A stretch of DNA of 42,927 nt from JAVBMU01 sp031551755 (GTDB lineage Bacteria > Actinomycetota > Actinomycetes > Actinomycetales > Cellulomonadaceae). Each line of letters starts with the position of its first letter. Position 1 is the first letter of the stretch. This document shows positions 24,245 through 31,888 of this stretch, one piece after another. A model generated the notes under the pieces. It did no database searches, was not told the DNA's origin, and saw only the letters and a list, made by a program, of their open reading frames with translations. Location of the stretch: NCBI GenBank assembly GCA_031551755.1, contig JAVBNE010000079.1, positions 1 to 42,927 on the forward strand, written 5' to 3'. The position numbers and the translations under genes are program-made.

Positions 24245-25219
24245 CTACGGGGTCAACAGCACCTTGCCGAAGACCTCACCGGATTCCAGGAGGCGATGCG
24301 CGTCGGCGGCATGCGTCATCGGCAGCACCGAATGCACGATCGGCCGCACCCGGCCGTCGGCGACCATCGGCCACACGCGTTCCCGGACTGCGGCGACGAT
24401 ACGTGCCTTGGCCGTCGTCGAACGCGATCGCAGCGTGGTACCGAAGACGCTGGCACGCCTGGCCAGGAGTCGGCCGAGGTCGATCTGTGCGCGGGCGCCC
24501 CGTTGGAGGCCGATCACGACCAGTCGCCCATCGGGTGCCAGCGCGGCGAGATTGCGATCCAGGTAGGCGGCCCCGATGACGTCGAGGATCACATTCGCCC
24601 CGGCCCCGGATGCCTCCCGGATCGCCGCTACGAAGTCCTCGCTGCGGTGATCGATCGCCAATTGGGCACCGAGCTCACGACAACGCGCGGTCCGTTCCGG
24701 CCCACCGGCAGTCGCAGCGACTCGGGCGCCCAGGGCCGCGGCGAGCTGGATGGCCACGGTGCCAATGCCACCCGATCCGCCATGGATGAGCACCCACTCG
24801 CCCGCGACCAACCGGGCGGTGTCCACCAGGTTGCTCCACGCCGTGCACGCGGCCTCGGGGAGGGCGGCCGCCTCGGCCATGTCCAGCCCGTCGGGAACGG
24901 GGAGAAGTTGTGTGGCAGTCGTGCAGACTTCGTCTGCGTATCCGCCACCGTCCAGCAGCGCCGCGACCCGGTCGCCGACCTGCCAATCGGTCACCGCCGA
25001 ACCCAGGGTGCGGATAACGCCGGAAACTTCAAGTCCTGGCCAATCCGGGGCACCGGCTGCGGGCGGATAGAAACCTGTGCGCTGCAGCAAATCCGCGCGA
25101 TTGACGCCTATATAACGGACATCCAGGACAACTTCGTGGGGTCCTGGGGCCAGGTCGGGTAGTGTCGTGACAGTCAACTGCTCCGGACCTCCGGGGGCAG
25201 TGATTGTGACAGCACGCAT
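24245..25219 (-). CDS. NAD(P)H:quinone oxidoreductase-like MDR protein
   Basis: A 324-residue zinc-free medium-chain dehydrogenase/reductase that probably reduces quinones or enones with NADPH. MRAVTITAPGGPEQL and DVRYIGVNRADLLQRTGFYP (near 35-55) are the quinone-reductase signature; PEAACTAWSNLVDTARL near 130 and the Rossmann loop VLIHGGSGGIGTVAIQLAAALGARV near 145 bind NADPH. The structural-zinc Cys cluster is absent. ORF space continues upstream, but ATG 25219 opens the family's N-terminus and has TAGAGT 7 nt upstream. Shares a divergent region with the conservon kinase. Similar to human PIG3-like (TP53I3) enzymes. Confidence 0.9.
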   Translation of the reverse strand: MRAVTITAPGGPEQLTVTTLPDLAPGPHEVVLDVRYIGVNRADLLQRTGFYPPAAGAPDWPGLEVSGVIRTLGSAVTDWQVGDRVAALLDGGGYADEVCTTATQLLPVPDGLDMAEAAALPEAACTAWSNLVDTARLVAGEWVLIHGGSGGIGTVAIQLAAALGARVAATAGGPERTARCRELGAQLAIDHRSEDFVAAIREASGAGANVILDVIGAAYLDRNLAALAPDGRLVVIGLQRGARAQIDLGRLLARRASVFGTTLRSRSTTAKARIVAAVRERVWPMVADGRVRPIVHSVLPMTHAADAHRLLESGEVFGKVLLTP

Positions 25220-25226
25220 GTTCAAG

Positions 25227-25232
25227 ACTCTA
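25227..25232 (-). promoter_or_regulatory. -10 box TAGAGT, leaderless pattern for the quinone oxidoreductase
   Basis: On the minus strand TAGAGT is followed by 7 nt and ATG 25219. The inverted repeat at 25242-25261 covers the expected -35 position. Confidence 0.5.
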
Positions 25233-25241
25233 GCCCGCGGT

Positions 25242-25261
25242 CGGACACCGGTGGTTGTCCG
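25242..25261. promoter_or_regulatory. Inverted repeat CGGACA-N8-TGTCCG in a divergent promoter region
   Basis: Perfect 6-bp arms with CACCGGTG inside, located over the predicted -35 of the quinone oxidoreductase and upstream of the conservon kinase. Operator candidate for a dimeric regulator such as TetR or MarR type. Confidence 0.45.
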
Positions 25262-25411
25262 GGAGAGCTCGTGAAAACTTGGTCTTGTGGGCGCGTCACA
25301 GATTAGGTCTCGGAGGCGTGTGCACCGATAGTTGTGTTTCACGGGCGGCGACGCGACACGCGTCGGTTCCTCCCGCCCCCGAGACGACCATGGTGACGAA
25401 GGCAGGTACCA

Positions 25412-28291
25412 ATGCTCCGCAGGCTGAGCGTACGAGGGAAGATCTTGGCGGCCCTCGCCGTGCCCATCCTGGCACTGTTCGTTGCCGCCGTTGTGCTCAG
25501 TATTCAGGCGATCAGCGACTCACAGGACGCCGGCACGGGCGGATTGACGTCGACACGGGCTCTGCTCACGATCGGTGTGGCGGCCGTGGTGATCGTGCTG
25601 TCGATCGTGATCGCCGTCGTCGTCGCGAAATCCATCGTCACCCCCTTGCGGAGGTTGACCGGAGCCGCTGAACGGGTGCGCGATCAGCTCCCGGTACTCG
25701 TGCAGCAGGTCGCCGTACCCGGGCAGAGCCCGTCAATCAACATCCAACGGATCCCGGTCGAGTCTTCCGACGAGGTCGGACACCTTGCGACCGCCTTCAA
25801 CGACGTCAACGCGATGACTCTGGGCGTCGCCAGCGAACAAGCCGCCCTGCGCGGCTCGATCGCCGAGATGTTCGTGAATGTCGCGCGACGCGATCAGGTC
25901 TTGCTGAACCGCCAGCTCACATTCCTGGACGAGCTGGAGCGTGCCGAAGAGGACCCCAACGCGCTGTCGAACCTCTTCCGGCTCGACCATCTCGCGACCC
26001 GCATGCGGCGGAACGCGGAGTCGCTGCTGGTGCTCGCCGGGATCGACTCCGGACGTCGTGTGCGCCAGCCGATGCCGGCATCCGACGTGGTCCGCACGGC
26101 GTCTTCCGAGATCGAACTCTTCGATCGCGTCCGCCTGCGGCTGACCGTCGACCCACTGATGCTGGGTCACAACGCCCTGATGGCGGCCCACCTGCTTGCC
26201 GAGCTGCTGGAGAACGCCACCATGTTCTCCGAGCCGCATACCCCGGTGGAGGTCACGACCTCTCACGAGGGCGACTTCGTCCAGATCAAGGTTCGGGATC
26301 ACGGCCTGGGGATGTCGCCGGAGGAACTGGCCGACGTGAACCGCCGGGTGACGTCCCGGTCAGCCACCGATGTGGTCGGTTCGCAGCGGCTCGGCCTGTA
26401 CGTGGTCGCGCGACTCGCCGAACGGCTCAGCGCCCGCGTCTCCTTCATGAATGGCCCCGACGGTGTCGGTACCGAGGCGGTCGTGGACCTGCCGCTCGTG
26501 CTATTCGTGCCCGACTCCTCGATCCCGTTGCCTGACCGCAGCACACCGGTCACCGAGGGCGGTCCGATGATCGGGGTGCCCGGCTTCGAGAACGGCTACT
26601 CGCCCGTCGAATACGACGAAGAGACGGTACTGACCCCGCGCACCGGTGCGGTTCCGTTGGTTCCGATGCCCTTAGAGGAACAGGCACCGACAGTCCGCGA
26701 GGTGGATATCGCGGCACTCACGGACGGCACCACTGGTACGGGTATGCCCCGGCGCCGGTCCCGTGGAATGGATTCAGAGACCCCTGCTCCCGCCAGCGGA
26801 TTCGCGGCGCCTGCCGAGACCGGCGCGATCGTGTTGCCGCCATTGGCGACACCGTCGTTCCCGCTCGACATGCCGGGCAGCGACGACACCTGGGCTCCCC
26901 CGGCCGAGATCGCCACGGGTGGCGCGCTGCCGAGCCGCCACCGGACGGAGACCTCCGAGGTTCCCCTCACTGCGGAGCCCACCGAGGCGCCGGTCCTCGA
27001 CGTCAACACGCGAGCCGCGCTGTTCTCCAACTTCCGTCCGATGGATGCGCTGGAATCGGCCGACGTGGGCAACCCCGTGGCTCTGGGTGCGGCACCGGCC
27101 GTCTCAGCCAGCGACGTCTCGGGCGTCGGGTACACGGACGAGGGCACCTGGACGCCGCAGATGGTGGTCGACACCCCGGCGCCCCCGGCTCACGGCACGG
27201 ATCAGACGCAGCCGATGCAGCAAGTCCCCGACGATGCCACGGTGCGGTCCTCCGGTGCGAACACCGAGTTGCCGGCCTTCGACGATTTGATGACCGACCT
27301 ACCGACTCGGCGCGAGATGCGCGATGCCCCTGCGACCCGCAAGCGCGGCCGCTTCGGGCGCAAGCGTGACGGCGAGGACTCCGAAGGCGACTTTTCGGAT
27401 CTGACCCCGGCTGCCGGTGTCCCCGGGATCCTCGCGATGCCCGAGGGGGTCCCTGGCTATGGTGACCCCGGATATCGTGAGCCTGGTTACGGCGAACCGG
27501 GGTACGACGAGCCGGGGTTGAGTTCCTACTCCGGTCAGGAGCTCCCGGACGACGAGACGCAGCTTTCGGCCTACATGCCGTCGGCCCCTGTCGAGTCGGC
27601 TTACAGGCCGCAGGCGTATGCCGAGCCCGACAATGCCACGTCTTACCTGGAACCGAACGCGCCCGCGACGTATCAGGGCGACCAGACGACGCTCCCCGAA
27701 CGGGCTCCAATGTACGGCCTGCCCGACGAGGCAACGGTCCACCTGGAACGAGAGCGGGAACGCCCTGTGCTGCCGACGGAACCGCCGACGGTCACCCAGG
27801 AGTACAACTACCTGTCTTCGCAGGTTCTTGCTGCTCCCTTGGGCGACCGTGGGCAGCTACCCAGCGAGGGAGACGCCTACGGTCCACCCTCGCCGCTGCA
27901 GCGTCGTCCGCTGCCGGAGCCGCTGGAACCGTTGGATCCGGGGTACATCTCCGATTCCGTCGAGGCGCATTCGGAATGGGTGGCCTCGGCCGTCCTGCGC
28001 GATGAGGTGACCGCACTCCTGCACAGCGGTGCCGACTACGTGGCCGCACGTGACGCCGGCGACCTCTACGAGCCGGTTCACCACGAGACCGGACCGGGTC
28101 TGACCCGTCGGGCCCGTGTTGAGCGAGACGGCTATGTGGACCGGTTCACGGCTCGCATCGAACGTGACCCGGAGCAGCTGCGGGCCCGTCTCGCGGCGTT
28201 CCAGTCCGCGACAGCTCGTGGCCGAGCAGAGGTCGAAGACGGCCGCGGCAACAACGACCATGTCCCTGATTCAGCGCCGCAGGCGCGGTAA
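25412..28291 (+). CDS. Conservon sensor histidine kinase (CvnA-like) with minimal extracellular loop and long disordered tail
   Basis: A 959-residue membrane kinase. Two helices (about 10-33 and 48-71) enclose only about 14 extracytoplasmic residues, so the large nitrate-sensor-like domain usual for CvnA homologues is absent. A HAMP linker (about 72-140) and a DHp-like region with RRDQVLLNRQLTFLDELE and LDHLATRMRRNAESLLVLAG (about 155-205) follow. The HATPase domain shows the N box LLAELLENATMFSEP near 262, VRDHGLGMS near 292 and RLGLYVVARLAERL near 326. Residues about 375-860 are Pro/Thr/Asp-rich and disordered, with a GYxDP-type tandem repeat near 682-705. ATG 25412 has a weak ribosome site. 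It heads a four-gene set with roadblock, DUF742 and GTPase genes; in Streptomyces such sets act like a bacterial G-protein-coupled signalling unit. Confidence 0.9.
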   Translation: MLRRLSVRGKILAALAVPILALFVAAVVLSIQAISDSQDAGTGGLTSTRALLTIGVAAVVIVLSIVIAVVVAKSIVTPLRRLTGAAERVRDQLPVLVQQVAVPGQSPSINIQRIPVESSDEVGHLATAFNDVNAMTLGVASEQAALRGSIAEMFVNVARRDQVLLNRQLTFLDELERAEEDPNALSNLFRLDHLATRMRRNAESLLVLAGIDSGRRVRQPMPASDVVRTASSEIELFDRVRLRLTVDPLMLGHNALMAAHLLAELLENATMFSEPHTPVEVTTSHEGDFVQIKVRDHGLGMSPEELADVNRRVTSRSATDVVGSQRLGLYVVARLAERLSARVSFMNGPDGVGTEAVVDLPLVLFVPDSSIPLPDRSTPVTEGGPMIGVPGFENGYSPVEYDEETVLTPRTGAVPLVPMPLEEQAPTVREVDIAALTDGTTGTGMPRRRSRGMDSETPAPASGFAAPAETGAIVLPPLATPSFPLDMPGSDDTWAPPAEIATGGALPSRHRTETSEVPLTAEPTEAPVLDVNTRAALFSNFRPMDALESADVGNPVALGAAPAVSASDVSGVGYTDEGTWTPQMVVDTPAPPAHGTDQTQPMQQVPDDATVRSSGANTELPAFDDLMTDLPTRREMRDAPATRKRGRFGRKRDGEDSEGDFSDLTPAAGVPGILAMPEGVPGYGDPGYREPGYGEPGYDEPGLSSYSGQELPDDETQLSAYMPSAPVESAYRPQAYAEPDNATSYLEPNAPATYQGDQTTLPERAPMYGLPDEATVHLERERERPVLPTEPPTVTQEYNYLSSQVLAAPLGDRGQLPSEGDAYGPPSPLQRRPLPEPLEPLDPGYISDSVEAHSEWVASAVLRDEVTALLHSGADYVAARDAGDLYEPVHHETGPGLTRRARVERDGYVDRFTARIERDPEQLRARLAAFQSATARGRAEVEDGRGNNDHVPDSAPQAR

Positions 28292-28328
28292 ACAATCCGC
28301 CCTGTGCGGCAACTGACGAGGAGGAAGA

Positions 28329-28778
28329 GTGAACGCGCTCAGCACCGAAGCGACCAATTTCGGATGGTTGCTCGACAACTTCGTGCGGACGGTTCCGGGG
28401 AGCCGACACACGCTCGTGGTGTCAGCAGATGGACTGCTCATGGCGATGTCGGACCAATTGGACCGGACCAGCGGTGATCAACTCGCCGCCATCGTTTCCG
28501 GCATGTCCAGCCTGACCCGGGGGGCGGCCCGCCAGCTTAATGGTGGAAATGTCCGGCAGGCCATCATCGAAATGGACAACGGGTTCCTTTTCCTGATGAA
28601 TGTCTCCAACGGTTCAGTGCTCGGTGTCGTCGCGGAAGCGACCTGTGACATCGGCTTGATCGGCTACGAGATGGCATTGCTCGTCTCGCGGACCGAGGCA
28701 ACGCTGACGCCGCAGCTCATCTCAGAGATGCGCGGGAGCTTGCCCGTTGATGGGGCTACCCGGACATCGGTGGGATGA
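28329..28778 (+). CDS. Roadblock/LC7 domain protein (CvnB-like)
   Basis: A 149-residue cytoplasmic protein with the Roadblock/LC7 fold, which regulates small GTPases. FGWLLDNFVRTVPGSRHTLVVSADGLLMAMSDQL near 13-46 is the conserved first half; LAAIVSGMSSLTRGAARQL and GFLFLMNVSNGSVLGVVAE complete the fold. It probably acts as a GAP- or scaffold-like partner of the GTPase two genes on. GTG 28329 is preceded by GAGGAGGA, a strong ribosome site. Spacing to the kinase is 37 bp and to the next gene 10 bp, consistent with one operon. Confidence 0.95.
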   Translation: MNALSTEATNFGWLLDNFVRTVPGSRHTLVVSADGLLMAMSDQLDRTSGDQLAAIVSGMSSLTRGAARQLNGGNVRQAIIEMDNGFLFLMNVSNGSVLGVVAEATCDIGLIGYEMALLVSRTEATLTPQLISEMRGSLPVDGATRTSVG

Positions 28779-28788
28779 GGTCTGACCG

Positions 28789-29202
28789 ATGACGACGGCT
28801 CTAGGTGGCGGTGGCGCACACCGCGGTGACGGCTACGAGGCGGCCACTGTGCGCCCGTACGCGGTCACGGGTGGGCGGGTCCGTTCAGGAACCTCCGACC
28901 TGCCGATCGAGGCGCTTGTCGAGGTCACGCCCGACGCCGCAAACAGCTATGGCCTGCCTCCGGAGAAGCGGGCCATCCTGCAGCACAGCACCAATACATT
29001 CGTGTCGATCGCCGAATTGTCGGCGCTGCTCAAGCTGCCCCTCGGTGTCACGAGGATCCTCGTGGCGGATCTTGCCGAGGACAATTTTGTCAATGTACAT
29101 ACATCTGCCCCGATGAACGTCCAAAGCGGACAAGGTACCAATCACTCGGGTCTATCGCTGAGCGTCTTGGAGAGTGTTCTCAATGGCATTTCGACCCTCT
29201 GA
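28789..29202 (+). CDS. DUF742 protein (CvnC-like)
   Basis: A 137-residue protein of the DUF742 family. VRPYAVTGGRVRSGTSDLPIEALVEVT near 22-48 is the family signature, and residues 65-110 (ILQHSTNTFVSIAELSALLKLPLGVTRILVADLAEDNFV) look like a winged-helix fold. Family members accompany roadblock and GTPase partners; the biochemical role is unclear. ATG 28789 has GATGAGG at good distance. Its last 20 bp overlap the GTPase gene, whose ribosome site lies inside this reading frame, which implies translational coupling. Confidence 0.95.
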   Translation: MTTALGGGGAHRGDGYEAATVRPYAVTGGRVRSGTSDLPIEALVEVTPDAANSYGLPPEKRAILQHSTNTFVSIAELSALLKLPLGVTRILVADLAEDNFVNVHTSAPMNVQSGQGTNHSGLSLSVLESVLNGISTL

Positions 29203-30097
29203 CGAACGCTCGGCCGCTCAAGAGTCGGCCGCGAGCGAGGCGACCGGAATCGCGGGGGCGAGTTCGACTCCCGGCTCCGCGCAGCCAGCTGCCGCGGTCC
29301 CGGGAGCGGTCGTGCGGCAGAGCGCACTGGGCAACGCCAAGCAGCGGGGTAAGGCTACCCAGACGGGACAGGCGCCTGCCGTCCCAGCTGCCGGTACTGC
29401 CAAGAAGTCCGCCGCCAAAGCCCCAGCGAGCACGGCACCCGTGCCCGCGGTAAAGGTGCCGGCTCCGGCGAGGCCCGCTGCGGCACCGGCTTCCCCGGCA
29501 CAAGCGCCTGCCCAAGCCAACGCTGACGGCGCCCGGAAGACCGCGCCGACCGTTGTGAAGATCGTGGTGGCCGGCGGATTCGCCGTCGGCAAGACGACGT
29601 TCATCGGTTCGATCTCCGACATCGAACCACTGAACACCGAAGCGGCGATGACCGAGCACTCGGTGGGTGTCGATGACGCGGGCGGGGTGTCGGACCGCAA
29701 GACGACGACGACGGTCGCGATGGACTTCGGCCGTATCGAACTTCCGGGTTCCCTTTGGCTCTACCTCTTCGGAACACCTGGCCAGGACCGCTTCCTGTTC
29801 ATGTGGGACGACCTGGTCCGTGGTGCGATCGGCGCCGTCGTCCTGGTGGACACGGACCGCCTCGAACAGTGTTTCCCGGCGGTCGACTACTTCGAGTCGC
29901 GCAACATCCCGTTCGTGGTGGGAGTCAACTGCTTCGACGGCATCGCCAAGCACAAACTGGAGGACGTCCGGGAGGCCCTGCAGGTGCCTGCGCACGTGCC
30001 GATGCTGTACACGGATGCGCGGTCCCGCGCGGCGACCAAGCAGACGCTGATCGCCCTCGTGCAGCTCGCGATGCGGCAGCTTCGCGGCGCCGCCTGA
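29183..30097 (+). CDS. Small GTPase of the conservon family (CvnD/MglA-like ATP/GTP-binding protein)
   Basis: A 304-residue protein. The first ~118 residues are an Ala/Pro/Lys-rich low-complexity region, much longer than usual for CvnD (normally about 190 residues in total). The G domain starts TVVKIVVAGGFAVGKTTFIGSIS with the P-loop near 130, followed by the switch segment TTTTVAMDFGRIEL, WLYLFGTPGQDRF (G3), and VGVNCFDG in place of the canonical NKxD (G4), as in this family. ATG 29183 is chosen because GGAG precedes it by 10 nt; GTG 29174 is possible. It closes the conservon; a strong hairpin follows. Confidence 0.93.
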   Translation: MAFRPSDERSAAQESAASEATGIAGASSTPGSAQPAAAVPGAVVRQSALGNAKQRGKATQTGQAPAVPAAGTAKKSAAKAPASTAPVPAVKVPAPARPAAAPASPAQAPAQANADGARKTAPTVVKIVVAGGFAVGKTTFIGSISDIEPLNTEAAMTEHSVGVDDAGGVSDRKTTTTVAMDFGRIELPGSLWLYLFGTPGQDRFLFMWDDLVRGAIGAVVLVDTDRLEQCFPAVDYFESRNIPFVVGVNCFDGIAKHKLEDVREALQVPAHVPMLYTDARSRAATKQTLIALVQLAMRQLRGAA

Positions 30098-30115
30098 GGC
30101 AGCCTGAACACTCGT

Positions 30116-30151
30116 AGCGGCGGTCACCATCTGCGGATGGTTACCGCCGCT
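30116..30151 (+). terminator. Strong hairpin ending the conservon operon
   Basis: Arms of 16 bp (AGCGGCGGTCACCATC, one wobble) around TGCG, 18 bp after the GTPase stop; no T-tract, the I-shaped type common in actinobacteria. It also separates the operon from tRNA-Ser(UGA). Confidence 0.75.
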
Positions 30152-30180
30152 GCGGGCCTGTATGCCAGAATGTCGCGTCG

Positions 30181-30265
30181 GGAGGGCTGACAGAGCGGCC
30201 TAATGTGACGGTCTTGAAAACCGTTGTCGCGAAAGCGACCGGGGGTTCGAATCCCTCGCCCTCCG
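30181..30265 (+). tRNA. tRNA-Ser(UGA)
   Basis: Acceptor GGAGGGC pairs GCCCTCC with G discriminator; anticodon arm ACGGT-CTTGAAA-ACCGT reads TGA at 30215-30217; long variable arm GTTGTCGCGAAAGCGACC; T arm GGGGGTTCGAATCCC. CCA is not fully encoded. All features fit a class II serine tRNA. Confidence 0.97.
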
Positions 30266-30292
30266 CCCAGTTTCGGAGCACCAACAGTGGTC

Positions 30293-30326
30293 AGCAGGGT
30301 CTTCGGCTTCGGTCAAGGACCCTGCT
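30293..30326 (+). terminator. Hairpin after tRNA-Ser(UGA)
   Basis: Perfect 9-bp arms AGCAGGGTC/GACCCTGCT with a 16-nt loop that itself contains CTTCGG; no T-run. Could end the tRNA transcript or be part of the decayed mobile remnant. Confidence 0.4.
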
Positions 30327-30354
30327 CGCGTCTGGCCAACGGACTCGCCCGGCG

Positions 30355-30570
30355 GTTCCGTTCACGGTCCTGGTGGCACCCACGACGACGGGCTCTTTCC
30401 GTGCGATCTTCCATCCATCCATCGAGATCAACGGCACTTCGACCACCGTTCTCGTCGAGCAGACCACAGCCGTCGATCCAGGCCGTCTCGGTACATTTGC
30501 CGGGCGCCTGGCCGCTGATGAGATCGCTGAGGTCGACCGCGCCCTCCGAATCGTCCTGGGCCTCTTCTGA
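30355..30570 (+). pseudogene. Truncated MazF/PemK-type endoribonuclease toxin
   Basis: The plus frame ending in TGA at 30568 reads PFTVLVAPTTTGSFRAIFH, then VLVEQTTAVDPGRLGTFAGR and LAADEIAEVDRALRIVLGLF. This matches the C-terminal two thirds of MazF toxins (pattern EQ..V...RLG...GRL....EVD.AL...L). The N-terminal part with the RG-x-(I/V)-W start and catalytic Arg is missing; the upstream in-frame sequence is tRNA-derived and meaningless. There is no start codon with a ribosome site and no antitoxin gene beside it. I read it as a decayed toxin gene stranded between two tRNA-Ser genes. Identification is by motif memory. Confidence 0.65.
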
Positions 30571-30622
30571 GCTGAGTCGTGCCATGCCCTCTCGCCCGGT
30601 ACGCCGTCTGTATCCCCGCGGT

Positions 30623-30651
30623 TTGGCACTCTCGCAGCGCCCCGGTACCCT
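30623..30651 (+). promoter_or_regulatory. Promoter of tRNA-Ser(GCU): TTGGCA-N17-TACCCT
   Basis: -35 TTGGCA (30623-30628), 17-nt spacer, -10 TACCCT (30646-30651), predicting a start about 45 nt before the tRNA. Confidence 0.6.
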
Positions 30652-30704
30652 AGGCGAGCAGGTCTTCACGGGCCTGCTGTCGCGGGTGCCCTTCGCGCCC
30701 GTGA

Positions 30705-30793
30705 GGAGACGTCGCATAGTCCGGTCTAGTGCGCCACCCTGCTAAGGTGGTAACGGGGTAACCCGTTCGAGGGTTCAAATCCCTCCGTCTCCG
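30705..30793 (+). tRNA. tRNA-Ser(GCU)
   Basis: Acceptor GGAGACG pairs CGTCTCC with G discriminator; anticodon arm CCACC-CTGCTAA-GGTGG gives GCT; long variable arm; T loop GTTCAAAT. A class II serine tRNA of 89 nt. Confidence 0.97.
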
Positions 30794-30800
30794 CATCAGG

Positions 30801-30836
30801 AAGGCCCCGGCAGCGCAACGACGCCCGGGGCCTTTT
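30801..30836 (+). terminator. Rho-independent terminator after tRNA-Ser(GCU)
   Basis: Arms AAGGCCCCGG/CCGGGGCCTT of 10 bp with a 14-nt loop, followed by TT; 8 bp after the tRNA. Confidence 0.85.
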
Positions 30837-30950
30837 CTGCACCTCGAGGTCAGGCCAAACCCCGCTGTTCTGGTGTCGGCGGTCATGACGCCCAGCGCAT
30901 CCACCTTCGTGACCATGGCGGGGATCACTGCCCTCCGGGCTGGATTCAGT
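30837..30950. other. Gap between tRNA-Ser(GCU) terminator and tRNA-Arg promoter
   Basis: No convincing gene, repeat or RNA motif is visible in this stretch. Confidence 0.6.
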
Positions 30951-30979
30951 TTGGTCACTGCCGTCGGACGCGATAGTGT
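30951..30979 (+). promoter_or_regulatory. Promoter of tRNA-Arg: TTGGTC-N17-TAGTGT
   Basis: -35 TTGGTC (30951-30956), 17-nt spacer and -10 TAGTGT (30974-30979), about 43 nt before the tRNA. Confidence 0.6.
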
Positions 30980-31021
30980 TGCCGACGGCCGTTCAACGGC
31001 CACCGGCCGCGACGCGGCCAA

Positions 31022-31094
31022 GCGCCCGTAGCTCAACGGATAGAGCATCTGACTACGGATCAGAAGGTTGGGGGTTCGAATCCCTTCGGGCGCA
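31022..31094 (+). tRNA. tRNA-Arg(ACG)
   Basis: Acceptor GCGCCCG pairs CGGGCGC with A discriminator; D arm GCTCAACGGATAGAGC; anticodon arm TCTGA-CTACGGA-TCAGA reads ACG; T arm GGGGGTTCGAATCCC-like. A would be edited to inosine. Its 3' end is next to toxin-antitoxin and phage-type genes, a common integration spot. Confidence 0.97.
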
Positions 31095-31104
31095 CATCAG
31101 CACC

Positions 31105-31139
31105 AGAACCCCCATCCGGCCCCGCCGGGTGGGGGTTCT
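31105..31139 (+). terminator. Terminator after tRNA-Arg
   Basis: A 16-bp stem (AGAACCCCCA on the 5' side, one wobble) with a CCC loop, starting 10 bp after the tRNA. Confidence 0.85.
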
Positions 31140-31209
31140 CTCCTTGTGCGTTCCTTGCGATGGGCATCCCGGTTCGCAGGGCGGCCTTCGTCTTGTCCGG
31201 TGGTGCTGC

Positions 31210-31599
31210 TTACGCTCGGGATGATGCGAGGAGCTGGGAGACGCGTTGTGGCGAGACGTTGAGGACAGTCGCGATGTCCTGCCCGGTAAGACCTGCGTCG
31301 TGGAGTTGGCGCGCGGACTTGCGCGACCGTTCTGCGACTGTGGTTTGAAGCGCGACGAGCGCGTCGATCGCACGCCGGGCTTCGTCGGCTTCAGCGAGGA
31401 TGTTGGCGTCAAGATCGGGAACAACGGTGACCGTAATGGTCTTTGGATCGACATCAAGTGTCGCGCCGACCATATCGGCAGCTTGGGCGGGTGCATCGGC
31501 CAGCGTTCGGGACTGCGTGACGCCGATATCTTCAATGGTCAAGACCCACCAGCGGCCCTCTCGGGCCGCTATCGCGGTGTAGGCGGTAGCGCTGCTCAT
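31210..31599 (-). CDS. hicB: HicB-type antitoxin with helix-turn-helix
   Basis: A 129-residue antitoxin/repressor. The N-terminal half (AYTAIAAREGRWWVLTIEDIGVTQSRTLADAPAQAADMV) is the partially degraded RNase H-like fold of HicB; the C-terminal 45 residues (SARQLHDAGLTGQDIATVLNVSPQRVSQLLASS) form a helix-turn-helix that would bind the operon's own promoter. ATG 31599 overlaps the toxin's TGA in an ATGA, with GAAGGG as ribosome site inside the toxin gene. Longer in-frame starts (31608, 31716) lack a well-spaced ribosome site or run through the toxin. Located 115 bp from tRNA-Arg and convergent with it. Confidence 0.85.
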   Translation of the reverse strand: MSSATAYTAIAAREGRWWVLTIEDIGVTQSRTLADAPAQAADMVGATLDVDPKTITVTVVPDLDANILAEADEARRAIDALVALQTTVAERSRKSARQLHDAGLTGQDIATVLNVSPQRVSQLLASSRA

Positions 31600-31820
31600 T
31601 GAAGCCATCCCTTCGGCAGGCACGTCAAGCTCTCTTGGATCGAAGCGACAACGCCCGCAGTGATCGTCGTATACCGCGGGACTGGTGCCGTGTGCGCGCC
31701 GCACGGGCAGACCCACACTGTATGGCGTCCAGTGTCGCGCTTCACGAGGTATCCGTTCCCGCCCTCCTCAACTTGGTCGCCGACACCCCATCCCGACCTC
31801 AGTCGGCGACGACCTCTCAA
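31596..31820 (-). CDS. hicA: HicA-type mRNA interferase toxin
   Basis: A small double-stranded-RNA-binding-fold toxin that cleaves mRNA. The recognisable part is GYLVKRDTGRHTVWVCPCG and APVPRYTTITAGVVASIQESL: the GRHTVW His is the catalytic one, and APVPRx.xI..G.V..I is the conserved C-terminal strand/helix of the variant HicA group. The start is uncertain: no ATG lies close to the fold; TTG 31820 gives 74 residues, CTG 31802 would fit the fold better, and ATGs at 31871/31886 have no ribosome site. The extra C-terminal CLPKGWLQ is unusual. Its gene is divergent from the endolysin and coupled to hicB. Confidence 0.75.
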   Translation of the reverse strand: MRGRRRLRSGWGVGDQVEEGGNGYLVKRDTGRHTVWVCPCGAHTAPVPRYTTITAGVVASIQESLTCLPKGWLQ

Positions 31821-31888
31821 CCGCCAGAATAAGTTAGCCCCTGAGCCATCCGGCCCGGGGCCTTCCGTCATGCCGAGGAGGCACATTA

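Noticed and set aside
30650..31048. 132-residue minus-strand frame across tRNA-Ser(GCU)
   Set aside because: It crosses the tRNA, its terminator and the next tRNA promoter; no family resemblance.
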